From positions 44,504 through 108,503 of the IMG/VR virus record IMGVR_UViG_3300033141_002573: 64,000 bases of DNA; one strand, given 5' to 3'. This DNA comes from a virus. Positions within the stretch are counted from its first letter, which is position 1, and every line of letters starts with the position of its first letter. Under the pieces are notes generated by a model. That model saw only the letters and a list, made by a program, of their open reading frames with translations, was not told the DNA's origin and ran no database searches. Shown piece by piece: positions 18,978-25,795 of this stretch. The position numbers were made by a program, and so were the translations under genes.

Positions 18978-19575
18978 GGTTCTTAACCCCCTGGCGTGCC
19001 GCTTCTAGTTTAACAGCATCAGGCCCCAATGCCACCCATGCCCACACAGTCTTCCACGGTAGACCCCTCCATGCCTTGGGCCTTATCAAACGTCTCACAC
19101 GGAACCACAGTTTCATCCGCAAGACATCCTCGTAGGGCACGAAGAAGTCAGACATGGAATTGACATATCGCCTGCCACGGATGGCACCTATACGAACCAA
19201 GTGCTTGACACTCCTATCGGATATACCCAACCACCGAATCACATCCTCAGAACTACACCACCTCGCCACTTCCCAAAGTTCCGCAATATGAAAACGTCCA
19301 TTGTGCATGTGAAACGCAGCACGATACTCAGGTGCTGTTTCCATCTTACGAAGCAGTTTAGTGTGGCTAATCCCAAGGATGCGGGCAGCGTCTTTACTAC
19401 TTACCCATGGCGAGCCGCCCTTCACCCACTTCACCAGGATACCGTATGCTATCTCGGCCCCAGCAACTGTCCCGGTGAAAGCAGCGGGGCGTCTGGACCA
19501 ATGAAACGTTCGGTTCTTCGAATACCCTTTATCCAAAACGTTACAATGTTCCTTAACGTATGGTTGATCGCCCAT
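18964..19575 (-). CDS. HTH DNA-binding protein
   Basis: A 203-residue basic protein containing two HTH-like segments: SSKDAARILGISHTKLLRKM (about 59-78) and SEDVIRWLGISDRSVKHLVR (about 108-127), both of excisionase/MerR type. The C terminus is rich in Trp and Arg. The start at ATG 19575 gives a 127-bp overlap with the upstream gene, which is long, and its SD is weak. A later start inside the overlap is possible. Could be a transcription regulator or a packaging-site binding partner of the terminase. Confidence 0.6.
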   Translation of the reverse strand: MGDQPYVKEHCNVLDKGYSKNRTFHWSRRPAAFTGTVAGAEIAYGILVKWVKGGSPWVSSKDAARILGISHTKLLRKMETAPEYRAAFHMHNGRFHIAELWEVARWCSSEDVIRWLGISDRSVKHLVRIGAIRGRRYVNSMSDFFVPYEDVLRMKLWFRVRRLIRPKAWRGLPWKTVWAWVALGPDAVKLEAARQGVKNLGKR

Positions 19576-20186
19576 TCCACATTCACATTCTTTTTTCTGA
19601 CTATCTCCAGTTCAGTACCAATGTAGCCCTCCGTTGCTATCCTGTTCCATGTGCCACTAAGTCTCACCGCCACCACGTTCGCTCCGGCAAGTATCAGAGA
19701 GCAATATCTCCACCACTGAACCCTGGGAGGTCCGTTCAACAAACAAACGTCTTTTCCCTCCAACTGCTCATACGGAACTGGAGGCTTTCTCCCCGGAACC
19801 CCAAGGGTCGTGGAATCAACCCCCACAATAACGTTCTCAGGAAGGTCTGGCACAATGTGCCTCCCCGCGCATGGCACAACGACATTCTTAACCACACCAC
19901 TCAGAAACTCAACCCATGGCTTTGCCTCACTGTAACTATAATACCACAAACCCGACAAAAATGTCCAGTCGACCTTCACCGACGCTAGAAAGTGTCCGAC
20001 GCTCCCCTTTTTTATCTTAGCGTCGACATCTATCCCGAACAACTGTTCCCTTTTCACCTGCTTGTTTCTATTCCACGCATATGGGCACTTGTCTACGATG
20101 CCAATGTACCCTCCAAACTGTGTCTCGACTACCTTCCTTGCCCGACGGGTACATGCACCTACTATTATCTGAGGAAGCTGAAGCAT
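19449..20186 (-). CDS. Unrecognised protein, possible nucleotide/TGT-like fold
   Basis: A 245-residue protein starting at ATG 20186, whose A is shared with the upstream TAA (TAATG), behind GGGAGGG. The segments NVIVGVDSTTLGVPG, VCLLNGPPRVQWWRYCS and GANVVAVRLSGTWNRIATEGY suggest an alpha/beta fold. They vaguely recall phage proteins related to tRNA-guanine transglycosylases, but the match is by eye and weak. No firm function. Confidence 0.55.
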   Translation of the reverse strand: MLQLPQIIVGACTRRARKVVETQFGGYIGIVDKCPYAWNRNKQVKREQLFGIDVDAKIKKGSVGHFLASVKVDWTFLSGLWYYSYSEAKPWVEFLSGVVKNVVVPCAGRHIVPDLPENVIVGVDSTTLGVPGRKPPVPYEQLEGKDVCLLNGPPRVQWWRYCSLILAGANVVAVRLSGTWNRIATEGYIGTELEIVRKKNVNVEWAINHTLRNIVTFWIKGIRRTERFIGPDAPLLSPGQLLGPR

Positions 20187-20503
20187 TAGGGTCCCTCCCG
20201 AATAGCCTCATCGACCTTCAACCCCTCCCTAATCCCAAGTTCCCTCCCCAATGTAAACATGGCAAGAAGCCACTGGCTTGCTATGCTTTGACCCAGAAAT
20301 GGGTGGGCGGCTATCCCCGCTACCAGCATACCTCCAAGGATTTCACAGAGTTGGTTTCTCTCAGGCCAGAAATCTATTACGGCCTTATCCAGCGCCTCCC
20401 CGATCATCCTTGTCGTATGATCGGTTACCTTTTCCACGTTCTCCTGAACGCGAGCGGACCATATCTTCCTTACCATAACATCAAAGTCGTCCCTCGTTAT
20501 CAC
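20186..20503 (-). CDS. Small helical protein
   Basis: A 105-residue protein starting at GTG 20503 behind GGGAGG with 8-base spacing. Mostly helical, with the hydrophobic stretch ILGGMLVAGIAAHPFLG near the middle. Sits between the methyltransferase stop (20505) and the next gene. Not recognised. Confidence 0.6.
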   Translation of the reverse strand: MITRDDFDVMVRKIWSARVQENVEKVTDHTTRMIGEALDKAVIDFWPERNQLCEILGGMLVAGIAAHPFLGQSIASQWLLAMFTLGRELGIREGLKVDEAIREGP

Positions 20504-20504
20504 G

Positions 20505-21221
20505 CTACCAACCTCCCATTTCGTGTTCTATCCTCAGAGCGGCCATCTTACAGTATTGCTCATCCCTCTCAATCCCGATACACCTCCTCCCCATGCGGTA
20601 GCAAGCCACCAATGTGGTTCCACTCCCCAGGAATGGATCCAGAACCATATTCCCAGGGTCTGACCACGCTCTAAGCACGGTGGATGGTAGCCACACAGGG
20701 AAGGCAGCAGGGTGATCCTTCCCTGCTGTATCACCCTCACTACTATCCCATACCCCCCTTCTGGTGAGTTTCCTGTCCCTAAACACCTCCTTGGAGTTGG
20801 GTGGTTTCCTGAACGTCCAAATATACTCCCACTCAGCCGCAGGCACAGAGAGGTTAATACCAGATGGACCTAGAGTGATGGTAGAGAACTTCTTCTTCCA
20901 TATCCGCCTACTGTGCATTACCCACCCCGTCATCCTGAATGCGCGATTGTACAACTCGGCCATTGTCCTCCAATACTTTGAGGTCTCCCCGAAGTTCACC
21001 ACGAAGAAGGCCCCAGGGCGGAACTTGGGTATGCTTACTGCCCCAACCATACTAATCAGCAACAGTAACCCATTCCATTCCAACCCACTTTCGTACTCCT
21101 TCCCCAGGGCGTAGGGAGGTGACGTAACCCCCAGATCAAACTCAACGTCCAACTGGGGTATTACCTCGAGGCAGTCACCACAGTAGATGCTCAAGCCCTG
21201 CTTCTCCCAGTAGGGTTCCAT
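20505..21221 (-). CDS. DNA methyltransferase (N4-cytosine/N6-adenine type, SPPY)
   Basis: A 238-residue beta-class methyltransferase. Motif IV is TSPPYALG near residue 34; SPPY is commonest in N4-cytosine enzymes. The AdoMet-binding motif I is LDPFLGSGTTLVACYRMGRR near 195. The N terminus MEPYWEKQGLSIYCGDCLEV is shared with two other methyltransferases in this window. ATG 21221 has no SD. Instead a strong promoter places the predicted transcript start at that ATG, so the mRNA is probably leaderless. An in-frame extension to 21527 crosses the promoter and is unlikely. It heads the leftward operon. Confidence 0.88.
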   Translation of the reverse strand: MEPYWEKQGLSIYCGDCLEVIPQLDVEFDLGVTSPPYALGKEYESGLEWNGLLLLISMVGAVSIPKFRPGAFFVVNFGETSKYWRTMAELYNRAFRMTGWVMHSRRIWKKKFSTITLGPSGINLSVPAAEWEYIWTFRKPPNSKEVFRDRKLTRRGVWDSSEGDTAGKDHPAAFPVWLPSTVLRAWSDPGNMVLDPFLGSGTTLVACYRMGRRCIGIERDEQYCKMAALRIEHEMGGW

Positions 21222-21228
21222 GGTAAGG

Positions 21229-21257
21229 AGTATAGCAAGTGGCACGTTCAATGTCAA
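21229..21257 (-). promoter_or_regulatory. Sigma-70 promoter giving a leaderless methyltransferase mRNA
   Basis: On the minus strand: TTGACA, 17 bases, TATACT, then CCTTACC and the ATG at 21221. The usual start site, 7 bases after the -10, coincides with the A of ATG. Confidence 0.8.
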
Positions 21258-21497
21258 CCTATCCCATGCGCTGCCAGGAGCATCCGTAGAGGAAGCGGAG
21301 GCAAATGTGGGGGAAAACGCCTGGGGGAGTGGGGCAGATGTGGGGGTAGAACGGGAGAAAGACGGGAGCGCCTGTGGAATACAGAAGGTAACGAAATGGT
21401 GAGAGGCCTGTGTCGAGATAGGGAGGGTATGTGACAAAATGGTGAAAGCCCCGTGTCCGCGCACGCGGGATAGGGTGGGGAGGGGTCTATTACCGGG

Positions 21498-21513
21498 TCG
21501 AACGAATGTTCGA
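21498..21513. promoter_or_regulatory. Operator-like palindrome
   Basis: TCGAAC-GAAT-GTTCGA is a perfect 6-bp inverted repeat in the divergent control region between the leftward methyltransferase and the rightward regulator. Suits a dimeric repressor. Confidence 0.4.
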
Positions 21514-21549
21514 CTAATCATATACATATTACGCCCTAGTTGCCCGAAC

Positions 21550-21576
21550 GTCCGCTATACGGAAGCTATAGCGGAC
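21550..21576. promoter_or_regulatory. Operator-like palindrome
   Basis: GTCCGCTATA and TATAGCGGAC form a perfect 10-bp inverted repeat with a 7-base centre. It lies in the 700-bp non-coding divergent region, which otherwise shows only promoters, a second small palindrome and purine-rich sequence. Confidence 0.5.
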
Positions 21577-21689
21577 AAGCAATAAGGATACAAAGATTAG
21601 TATGTTTCTTGCTTATACCCCTCCCTCCTCTTTCACATTTCCTTCAAGAAAACTCTCCCTTTCCGTACTCGAACTGTGAGCAAAACTAG

Positions 21690-21718
21690 AGGACAAAAGC
21701 CTCGCTTTGTGGTATACT
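21690..21718 (+). promoter_or_regulatory. Rightward sigma-70 promoter
   Basis: AGGACA, 17 bases, TATACT, preceded by TTTGTGG. The TGTGGTAT context also occurs at the promoter at 52060-52088. It would drive the regulator gene from about 21725, giving a leader of about 200 bases that contains one E element. Confidence 0.5.
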
Positions 21719-21798
21719 GCTACCGTAGAAGCAAGCAAGCACACACCTCAAGCGCAAGCTGCAAGCGCAGGGAAGGGAGGACAGAGGGCAAGCGACAC

Positions 21799-21828
21799 TT
21801 TCCTATTCCGAACCCTCGCAGGTAGAAT
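21799..21828 (+). promoter_or_regulatory. E element, copy 1
   Basis: TTTCCT, 18 bases ending TCGCAGG, TAGAAT, followed 4 bases later by GGAAGGGAGG. First member of the 16-copy leader family; lies in the leader of the HTH regulator gene. Confidence 0.75.
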
Positions 21829-21932
21829 CGACGGAAGGGAGGGAAGGTGGACAGTCAAGGCAGTCAAGCAGGTAGACAGAAGGTCCTTCGCTCAAGTAAG
21901 CAAGCAAGCAACGGAAGGAAGGTCAAAGGTCA

Positions 21933-22826
21933 ATGTCCTCAATCACCACAATCGAGCGGTCAACAATAAGGCGAATCGTAGTGTCCTCAATCTATACGGT
22001 CAACGGAGGTGAAGCACCTCAAGACATTATCGAGGAGGTAGAAGGGGACATTTTGGCAGACTTGGCAGAAGCGGATATTACCCTTGACCGGGCACAATTA
22101 ATAAGGGTATACGCCAAGGTCAACGACAGAGAGAGGGTCGAGCAGTACATAAGGGACACTCGACGCGGAATGGTTCGGAAACAGATTTCTGACGCAACCA
22201 GGAACCTGCTTCGCTATCGAGCTATCGAAAGGGCGAGGTTCTGTATAGTCACCGTTGCGGTTCCTGTAGACCTCAAGCAACGAATAACGGTAAACAGCTT
22301 GCTGCAAATGGTAAGAAGTGGCCGGGCTTTCGTAGACCCGGCTTCATACAGCGACACAACAACAAGGCTCGAGGAATTGGCAAGCCTTTCCGCTATACCG
22401 GGGGTCTCAATCAAGATAGAAAAGGGGAAGGAGGTTAATCCCCTCCTTAGTGCGGTCAAGAAGCTAGCATTGCGTTCCGCGAAGTGGCACCTCAAGTTCC
22501 GACAGGCAGAACCCCTCTGGTCACTAGAGGAGGAACACAAGGACAAGATTCCCCTCTGCCGAATCGAAGAGGAGGCAGAGGAGAGAATCGGAAACAAGGA
22601 CTTCACGGCAAAGGTGGAGGAGGTGCTCAATAGGTTCGCGGAGAAGGAGGGGAAGGGAGAAGGGTACAAGGGAAAGCTTGCCAAGACACTTTGGCTTCGG
22701 ATGGACGGGCTTACCGAAGGCGAGGTAGCGAACAGACTCAAGGTGACAGAGAGAAGCGTGAGGACTTATGTCAAGGACCTCAAGAAGGCATTTGGGGAGG
22801 AAGTGGGACTCAACGCGGTAGGATAG
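21933..22826 (+). CDS. HTH regulator, possible sigma-like factor
   Basis: A 297-residue protein. The C terminus (about 250-290) is LAKTLWLRMDGLTEGEVANRLKVTERSVRTYVKDLKKAF. The segment LTEGEVANRLKVTERSVRTY is a helix-turn-helix of the sigma region 4/LuxR kind. The rest is helical and charged with no clear sigma region 2. It is the first gene of the rightward module, its leader carries an E element, and a strong terminator follows it. These facts make it the best candidate regulator of the E-linked genes, but that is inference. It could also be a replication initiator. The start ATG 21933 follows AAAGGT. Confidence 0.65.
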   Translation: MSSITTIERSTIRRIVVSSIYTVNGGEAPQDIIEEVEGDILADLAEADITLDRAQLIRVYAKVNDRERVEQYIRDTRRGMVRKQISDATRNLLRYRAIERARFCIVTVAVPVDLKQRITVNSLLQMVRSGRAFVDPASYSDTTTRLEELASLSAIPGVSIKIEKGKEVNPLLSAVKKLALRSAKWHLKFRQAEPLWSLEEEHKDKIPLCRIEEEAEERIGNKDFTAKVEEVLNRFAEKEGKGEGYKGKLAKTLWLRMDGLTEGEVANRLKVTERSVRTYVKDLKKAFGEEVGLNAVG

Positions 22827-22843
22827 AGCAAGCGTAAAGAAAC

Positions 22844-22876
22844 AAACCCCTTGCAGGTTCAACCTGCAAGGGGTTT
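22844..22876 (+). terminator. Strong intrinsic terminator
   Basis: AAACCCCTTGCAGGTT and AACCTGCAAGGGGTTT form a perfect 16-bp stem with a one-base centre (effective loop 3-5), followed by TCTTTT. It isolates the regulator gene from the repeats and accessory genes downstream. Confidence 0.9.
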
Positions 22877-22887
22877 TCTTTTCGACT

Positions 22888-23092
22888 TGGGTTGGGGGTA
22901 GGGGTTGGGGTTGGGGGTAGGGGTAGGGGTAGGGGTAGGGGTAGGGGTAGGGGTAGGGGTAGGGGTTGGGGTAGGGGTTGGGGTAGGGGTTGGGGTAGGG
23001 GTAGGGGTTGGGGTAGGGGTAGGGGTAGGGGTAGGGGTAGGGGTTGGGGTTGGGGTTGGGGGTAGGGGTAGGGGTAGGGGTAGGGGTAGGGG
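22888..23092. repeat. Telomere-like TTGGGG/TAGGGG tandem array
   Basis: About 205 bp of near-uninterrupted hexamers, GGGGTA with interspersed GGGGTT, roughly 34 units. The plus strand is G-rich and could fold into many four-layer G-quadruplexes; the minus strand is C-rich. There is no gene. Open frames here only encode Gly-Val or Pro-Tyr repeats. Confidence 0.95.
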
Positions 23093-23143
23093 ACCTTCCC
23101 CTTCCCCTTGGACTTGGGTTGGGGAACCCCTTCCCCTCCAACC

Positions 23144-23173
23144 CTTTTACCTGCGACAAGGAGAAATAGGAAA
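23144..23173 (-). promoter_or_regulatory. E element, copy 2 (inverted)
   Basis: On the minus strand: TTTCCT, 18 bases ending GTCGCAGG, TAAAAG. It points leftward into the C-rich strand of the telomere-like array, where no gene exists. Confidence 0.6.
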
Positions 23174-23261
23174 GTCCTTCCCCTTCCCCTTGGACTTGGG
23201 TTGGGGTAGGGGGTTGGGGACCTTCCCCTTCCCCTTGGCCCTTGGCCCTTGGCCTTCAACC

Positions 23262-23291
23262 CTTTTACCTGCGACAAGGAGAAATAGGAAA
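23262..23291 (-). promoter_or_regulatory. E element, copy 3 (inverted)
   Basis: Same sequence as copy 2 on the minus strand. With copy 4 it forms a near-perfect inverted repeat of about 24 bp separated by about 40 bp. Confidence 0.6.
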
Positions 23292-23300
23292 GTCTATAAT
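23271..23300 (+). promoter_or_regulatory. Possible rightward promoter
   Basis: GCGACA, 18 bases, TATAAT. The -10 is perfect and the -35 matches at four of six; it overlaps the inverted E copy 3. It would feed the first accessory gene. Confidence 0.4.
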
Positions 23301-23333
23301 CAATTAATAGCACCTCGAAAAGTTCTCCAACAC

Positions 23334-23363
23334 TTTCCTATTTCTCCTTGTCGCAAGTAGTAT
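23334..23363 (+). promoter_or_regulatory. E element, copy 4
   Basis: TTTCCT, 18 bases ending GTCGCAAG, TAGTAT, then GGAAGGGAA. Leader of the gene at 23415. Confidence 0.75.
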
Positions 23364-23414
23364 CAACGGAAGGGAAAAGACTGCAAGCAGTCAAACAGAA
23401 GGGAGAAACAGAAC

Positions 23415-23741
23415 ATGTCAAGGTCAATCTGTAAGCTGTATGCCGAAGTAGAACCTGAGTACAAGGAGGAGGTGCTGCAAATCGCCTCAATCGCGGAAAA
23501 TGCAATAGCAGGAATTGACGAGTGCTTGCTAAACGAAGGAGAAAGAGTCACCGTCTACGGTTCCGACCAAGGGCCTTCGGTGATTACAGAACTAGGGGAA
23601 GAGGTTGGAACCAATGATAGCGAACTTGCTACATGGTATTCTGACCTCCTTGAAGAGGAGGTGAACCTGCTGCTACCGAAAGGGTTTGTAGCATACTACG
23701 AAGACAATTCCCTTTGGGTAGAGCACCTTGAGGAGGGGTAG
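23415..23741 (+). CDS. Small acidic accessory protein
   Basis: A 108-residue protein, strongly acidic, with GAAGGGAG 9 bases before ATG 23415. Preceded by E copy 4. The C terminus (LPKGFVAYYEDNSLWVEHLEE) resembles that of the 27682 protein (LPEGGYVFWHDNELHWELFEEE), so the two are probably distant paralogues. No known family. Confidence 0.7.
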   Translation: MSRSICKLYAEVEPEYKEEVLQIASIAENAIAGIDECLLNEGERVTVYGSDQGPSVITELGEEVGTNDSELATWYSDLLEEEVNLLLPKGFVAYYEDNSLWVEHLEEG

Positions 23742-23771
23742 TTTCCTATTCTTCCTTATCGCAGGTAGTAA
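23742..23771 (+). promoter_or_regulatory. E element, copy 5
   Basis: TTTCCT, 18 bases ending ATCGCAGG, TAGTAA, starting immediately after the stop of the upstream gene. Followed directly by R hairpin copy A, unlike most E copies. Confidence 0.75.
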
Positions 23772-23772
23772 A

Positions 23773-23828
23773 GGTGACCGGGTGAAGGGTTCCGAACAAG
23801 GAACCCTTCGCCGGGTGTATCCTATACG
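23773..23828 (+). repeat. R hairpin element, copy A
   Basis: CCGGGTG, hairpin AAGGGTTCC-GAACAA-GGAACCCTT, then CGCCGGGTGTATCCTAT, followed by an SD. Inner stem 9 bp; the two CCGG blocks can also pair. Confidence 0.7.
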
Positions 23829-23845
23829 GAAGGGAGAAGAGGGAA

Positions 23846-24022
23846 ATGTGGAAAAGGAAACCTACAGCAAGGGGAATAACAGAGGGTCGAATCATGTGGT
23901 GGGGAAAAGAGAAGGTGGAGGTCGTTCGCTGTTATGGTGCAACGACCTGTGTAAAGTGCGTAAAACTGATATACGTTCCTACCAAGGACCTCGACTTTCC
24001 TGTCGTTGAACCTCGCAAGTAG
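23846..24022 (+). CDS. Small basic CxxC protein
   Basis: A 58-residue basic protein starting at ATG 23846 behind GGAAGGGAG. It contains TTCVKC, a possible half zinc site, and a Trp pair. Its last nine codons are E element copy 6: the TAG of the element is this gene's stop codon. Not recognised. Confidence 0.65.
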   Translation: MWKRKPTARGITEGRIMWWGKEKVEVVRCYGATTCVKCVKLIYVPTKDLDFPVVEPRK

Positions 24023-24025
24023 TAT
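23996..24025 (+). promoter_or_regulatory. E element, copy 6 (inside coding 3' end)
   Basis: TTTCCT, 18 bases ending CTCGCAAG, TAGTAT, then 4 bases and GAAGGGAG. It is translated as the C terminus of the upstream gene. Confidence 0.75.
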
Positions 24026-24046
24026 ATATGAAGGGAGAGAAAACTC

Positions 24047-24301
24047 ATGGAAATAATAGACAAGAGGACAGGTCTTTCAATGAAAGACCTGCATATTCTC
24101 CTCTATCAGGTTCACAGGTTGTCGGAGGCACTACATGAAGCCTGCAAAGAACTTGCCCAATTGAAGTCTATCCGAGAAAACCCGGAGGGCCTAGATACTG
24201 ACGGGCTTCGGGTGAAGACAACTATGGTTGAAAGGGCGGTTCTCCAAAGGGTGGACAGAAACAGGGTTCGGCGGTCTATCCCTTGGGAGGGCGAATACTG
24301 A
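24047..24301 (+). CDS. Small helical accessory protein
   Basis: An 84-residue protein, ATG 24047 behind GAAGGGAG. Helical N terminus (HILLYQVHRLSEALHEACKELAQL), basic C terminus. Downstream of E copy 6. Not recognised. Confidence 0.7.
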   Translation: MEIIDKRTGLSMKDLHILLYQVHRLSEALHEACKELAQLKSIRENPEGLDTDGLRVKTTMVERAVLQRVDRNRVRRSIPWEGEY

Positions 24302-24335
24302 AACGGTGTGGAGGTTGTGCTTCTCAAATCACACG

Positions 24336-24390
24336 TATGATGACCGGGTGAAGGGTTCCGAACAAGGAACCCTTCGCCGGGTGTATCATA
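24336..24390 (+). repeat. R hairpin element, copy B
   Basis: Outer arms TATGAT and ATCATA; the CCGGGTG and CGCCGGGTG blocks; inner hairpin AAGGGTTCC-GAACAA-GGAACCCTT. The outer arms differ from copy C but keep pairing. Confidence 0.75.
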
Positions 24391-24408
24391 ACACAAGGAG
24401 GTCAGCAC

Positions 24409-24438
24409 TTTCCTATTCCACCACGTCGCAGGTAGTAA
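24409..24438 (+). promoter_or_regulatory. E element, copy 7
   Basis: TTTCCT, 18 bases ending GTCGCAGG, TAGTAA, then 4 bases and GAAGGGAG. It follows R copy B by 18 bases and serves the gene at 24472. Confidence 0.75.
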
Positions 24439-24471
24439 AGGTGAAGGGAGAACAAAAAGGAGGGAAAAGAA

Positions 24472-24945
24472 ATGAAAGCAGTGCTGTGGTACGCAAGCAG
24501 ATGGGGTTACGAAATACGTGTCGTGGACATGGACACGGGAGAGGAGCTTGACCACTATCAAGCAGGCAACCACAAGCTTGATTCTGGACAACAAGCAGCG
24601 CGAGGAAGTCGGTGGGCCATGTCCTTAAGAGACATAGTGAAGGATGCGCGGGAAACCGCGCAGGACATGGCAGACGAGTGGGGGGTCCCACACGAAAATA
24701 TCCTCCTTGACGAGGAATGCGAGGAGGACACTACAGAGGTCGACGGGTTCGTAGAAAGCCTCCGCAATGAATGGTGCCTCGATGATGCGGGCATTGAGGC
24801 TACCCTTGATGAAATGGGATTAGTTGCACTCTATAGGTGCAATAATCCCCTTCATCGAGGCTTGTTTGCGCGAAACAGGAATGACCCGTCAAAGCTGACC
24901 TGCGGGTGTTCTGTGGAGAGTGGGGAACTTGTAGCATATGAGTGA
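24472..24945 (+). CDS. Accessory protein of unknown function
   Basis: A 157-residue acidic protein; AAGGAGG 11 bases before ATG 24472. Begins with a beta hairpin (VLWYASRWGYEIRVVDM), then helices. The C terminus carries C-x-N-P and CGC, a possible metal site. Not recognised. Confidence 0.7.
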   Translation: MKAVLWYASRWGYEIRVVDMDTGEELDHYQAGNHKLDSGQQAARGSRWAMSLRDIVKDARETAQDMADEWGVPHENILLDEECEEDTTEVDGFVESLRNEWCLDDAGIEATLDEMGLVALYRCNNPLHRGLFARNRNDPSKLTCGCSVESGELVAYE

Positions 24946-24956
24946 AGGGAGAGGTT

Positions 24957-25232
24957 ATGATGAGCGAAATAGCAGACTACGTTGAGCGGCTGGCGAGGGA
25001 AATCGCCAGTGACCAGAAGGTTCCTCCGTGGGGAGAGGTGGGTGTGTGGGGAAGAGAGGAGGAAAATCCGGCCCTTGTTATTCTGGAGGAGGCTGAAGCG
25101 CCTCCGACCACTACGGAACTGGAAGGGGAGGCATATGCAGCATTGCTTCTCTCTAAGCTGAATGCGTTCCTCCCTCCAGCGCTTTGTGCATACTGGAGAA
25201 ATGGACTCTTGATGGTGAAGGACATTAGCTAA
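24957..25232 (+). CDS. Small acidic accessory protein
   Basis: A 91-residue protein. GAAGGGAGAGG sits 3-9 bases before the ATG pair at 24957/24960, so an upstream in-frame ATG (24942) overlapping the SD is rejected. Acidic, with a C-terminal hydrophobic helix. Overlaps no neighbour. Not recognised. Confidence 0.7.
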   Translation: MMSEIADYVERLAREIASDQKVPPWGEVGVWGREEENPALVILEEAEAPPTTTELEGEAYAALLLSKLNAFLPPALCAYWRNGLLMVKDIS

Positions 25233-25257
25233 CTACTCCCTCCCTCCCTTCCACCGG

Positions 25258-25313
25258 TCATGATGACCGGGTAAAGGGCCTTTTCCCGAGGCCCTTTGCC
25301 GGGTGTATCATGA
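25258..25313 (+). repeat. R hairpin element, copy C
   Basis: Outer arms TCATGAT and ATCATGA (7 bp, perfect), CCGGGT and GCCGGGTGT blocks, inner hairpin AAAGGGCCT-TTTCCCG-AGGCCCTTT. Inner and outer stem sequences differ from copy B yet remain paired: compensatory change. Confidence 0.8.
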
Positions 25314-25323
25314 AGTGAACCAG

Positions 25324-25353
25324 TTTCCTATTTTCTACCCTCGCAGGTAGAGC
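25324..25353 (+). promoter_or_regulatory. E element, copy 8
   Basis: TTTCCT, 18 bases ending CTCGCAGG, TAGAGC, then 4 bases and GAAGGGAGG. Follows R copy C by 10 bases. Confidence 0.75.
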
Positions 25354-25372
25354 AGATGAAGGGAGGTGACAT

Positions 25373-25609
25373 ATGAGCATACCCAATATTTCTGAAGCGG
25401 CGCAGGATTACCGTGATAGCCTCCGCAAGGAGGGGCGGCTCTATGCTTCATTCGGCCCGGTGCCGGAGGAAGCGGTTCCGACTCTGCTGGAGATGCTAGA
25501 AGACCCGCTCCAGTGGGCATTTGTTCAAGGCGTCTACCTAGAAAGCGATAGCTTGCCCGATGAGTTGGAGGCCGCCTGCAAACGTGCCTTCGGACCCCTA
25601 CCATACTGA
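25373..25609 (+). CDS. Small accessory protein
   Basis: A 78-residue acidic helical protein, ATG 25373 behind GAAGGGAGG. Contains PTLLEMLEDPLQWAFVQG. Not recognised. Confidence 0.7.
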   Translation: MSIPNISEAAQDYRDSLRKEGRLYASFGPVPEEAVPTLLEMLEDPLQWAFVQGVYLESDSLPDELEAACKRAFGPLPY

Positions 25610-25624
25610 TTGGGAGGTGCTATC

Positions 25625-25795
25625 ATGAAGTGCGAGGTGTGCCGTAAGCGACCCGCAACAGCAGTCATGAGGTACACATACACCGTACCTGATGACTGTC
25701 CCGACCTGCTGGTATGCGATGAATGTGCAACGTTCATTCAAGAACGAGAGGGGGACTGCATGGCAAGGTTCGACCTTGCAGACAACAATAAGTAA
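25625..25795 (+). CDS. Zinc-ribbon-like small protein
   Basis: A 56-residue protein with CEVC near the N terminus and CDEC about 30 residues later, a four-Cys zinc ribbon. GGGAGG lies 7 bases before ATG 25625; an earlier in-frame start overlaps the SD. Probably binds nucleic acid or protein; role unknown. Confidence 0.7.
   Translation: MKCEVCRKRPATAVMRYTYTVPDDCPDLLVCDECATFIQEREGDCMARFDLADNNK

Larger units (their letters stand above)
23093..23294. repeat. Tandem degenerate duplication carrying inverted E elements
   Basis: Two related copies (about 23091-23177 and 23174-23294). Each starts CCTTCCCCTTCCCCTTGG and ends in a block from CAACCCTTTTACC through the reverse complement of an E element to AGTC. 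Non-coding. Confidence 0.8.

Noticed and set aside
21222-21527. In-frame N-terminal extension of the leftward methyltransferase
   Set aside because: It would place the consensus promoter inside the coding sequence, and the extension lacks similarity to the paralogues, which all start at the PYW segment.
21707-22012. Open frame overlapping the regulator start
   Set aside because: No SD, runs through E copy 1, and product is low complexity.
22524-23360. Long open frames through the G-rich array encoding Gly-Val or Pro-Tyr repeats on either strand
   Set aside because: They are a by-product of a 6-bp repeat that cannot create stops in frame. No SD and no non-repeat protein core.
23728-24009. 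93-codon frame over E copy 5 and R copy A
   Set aside because: It would translate the repeated regulatory elements; the 58-residue gene at 23846 in another frame has a proper SD.
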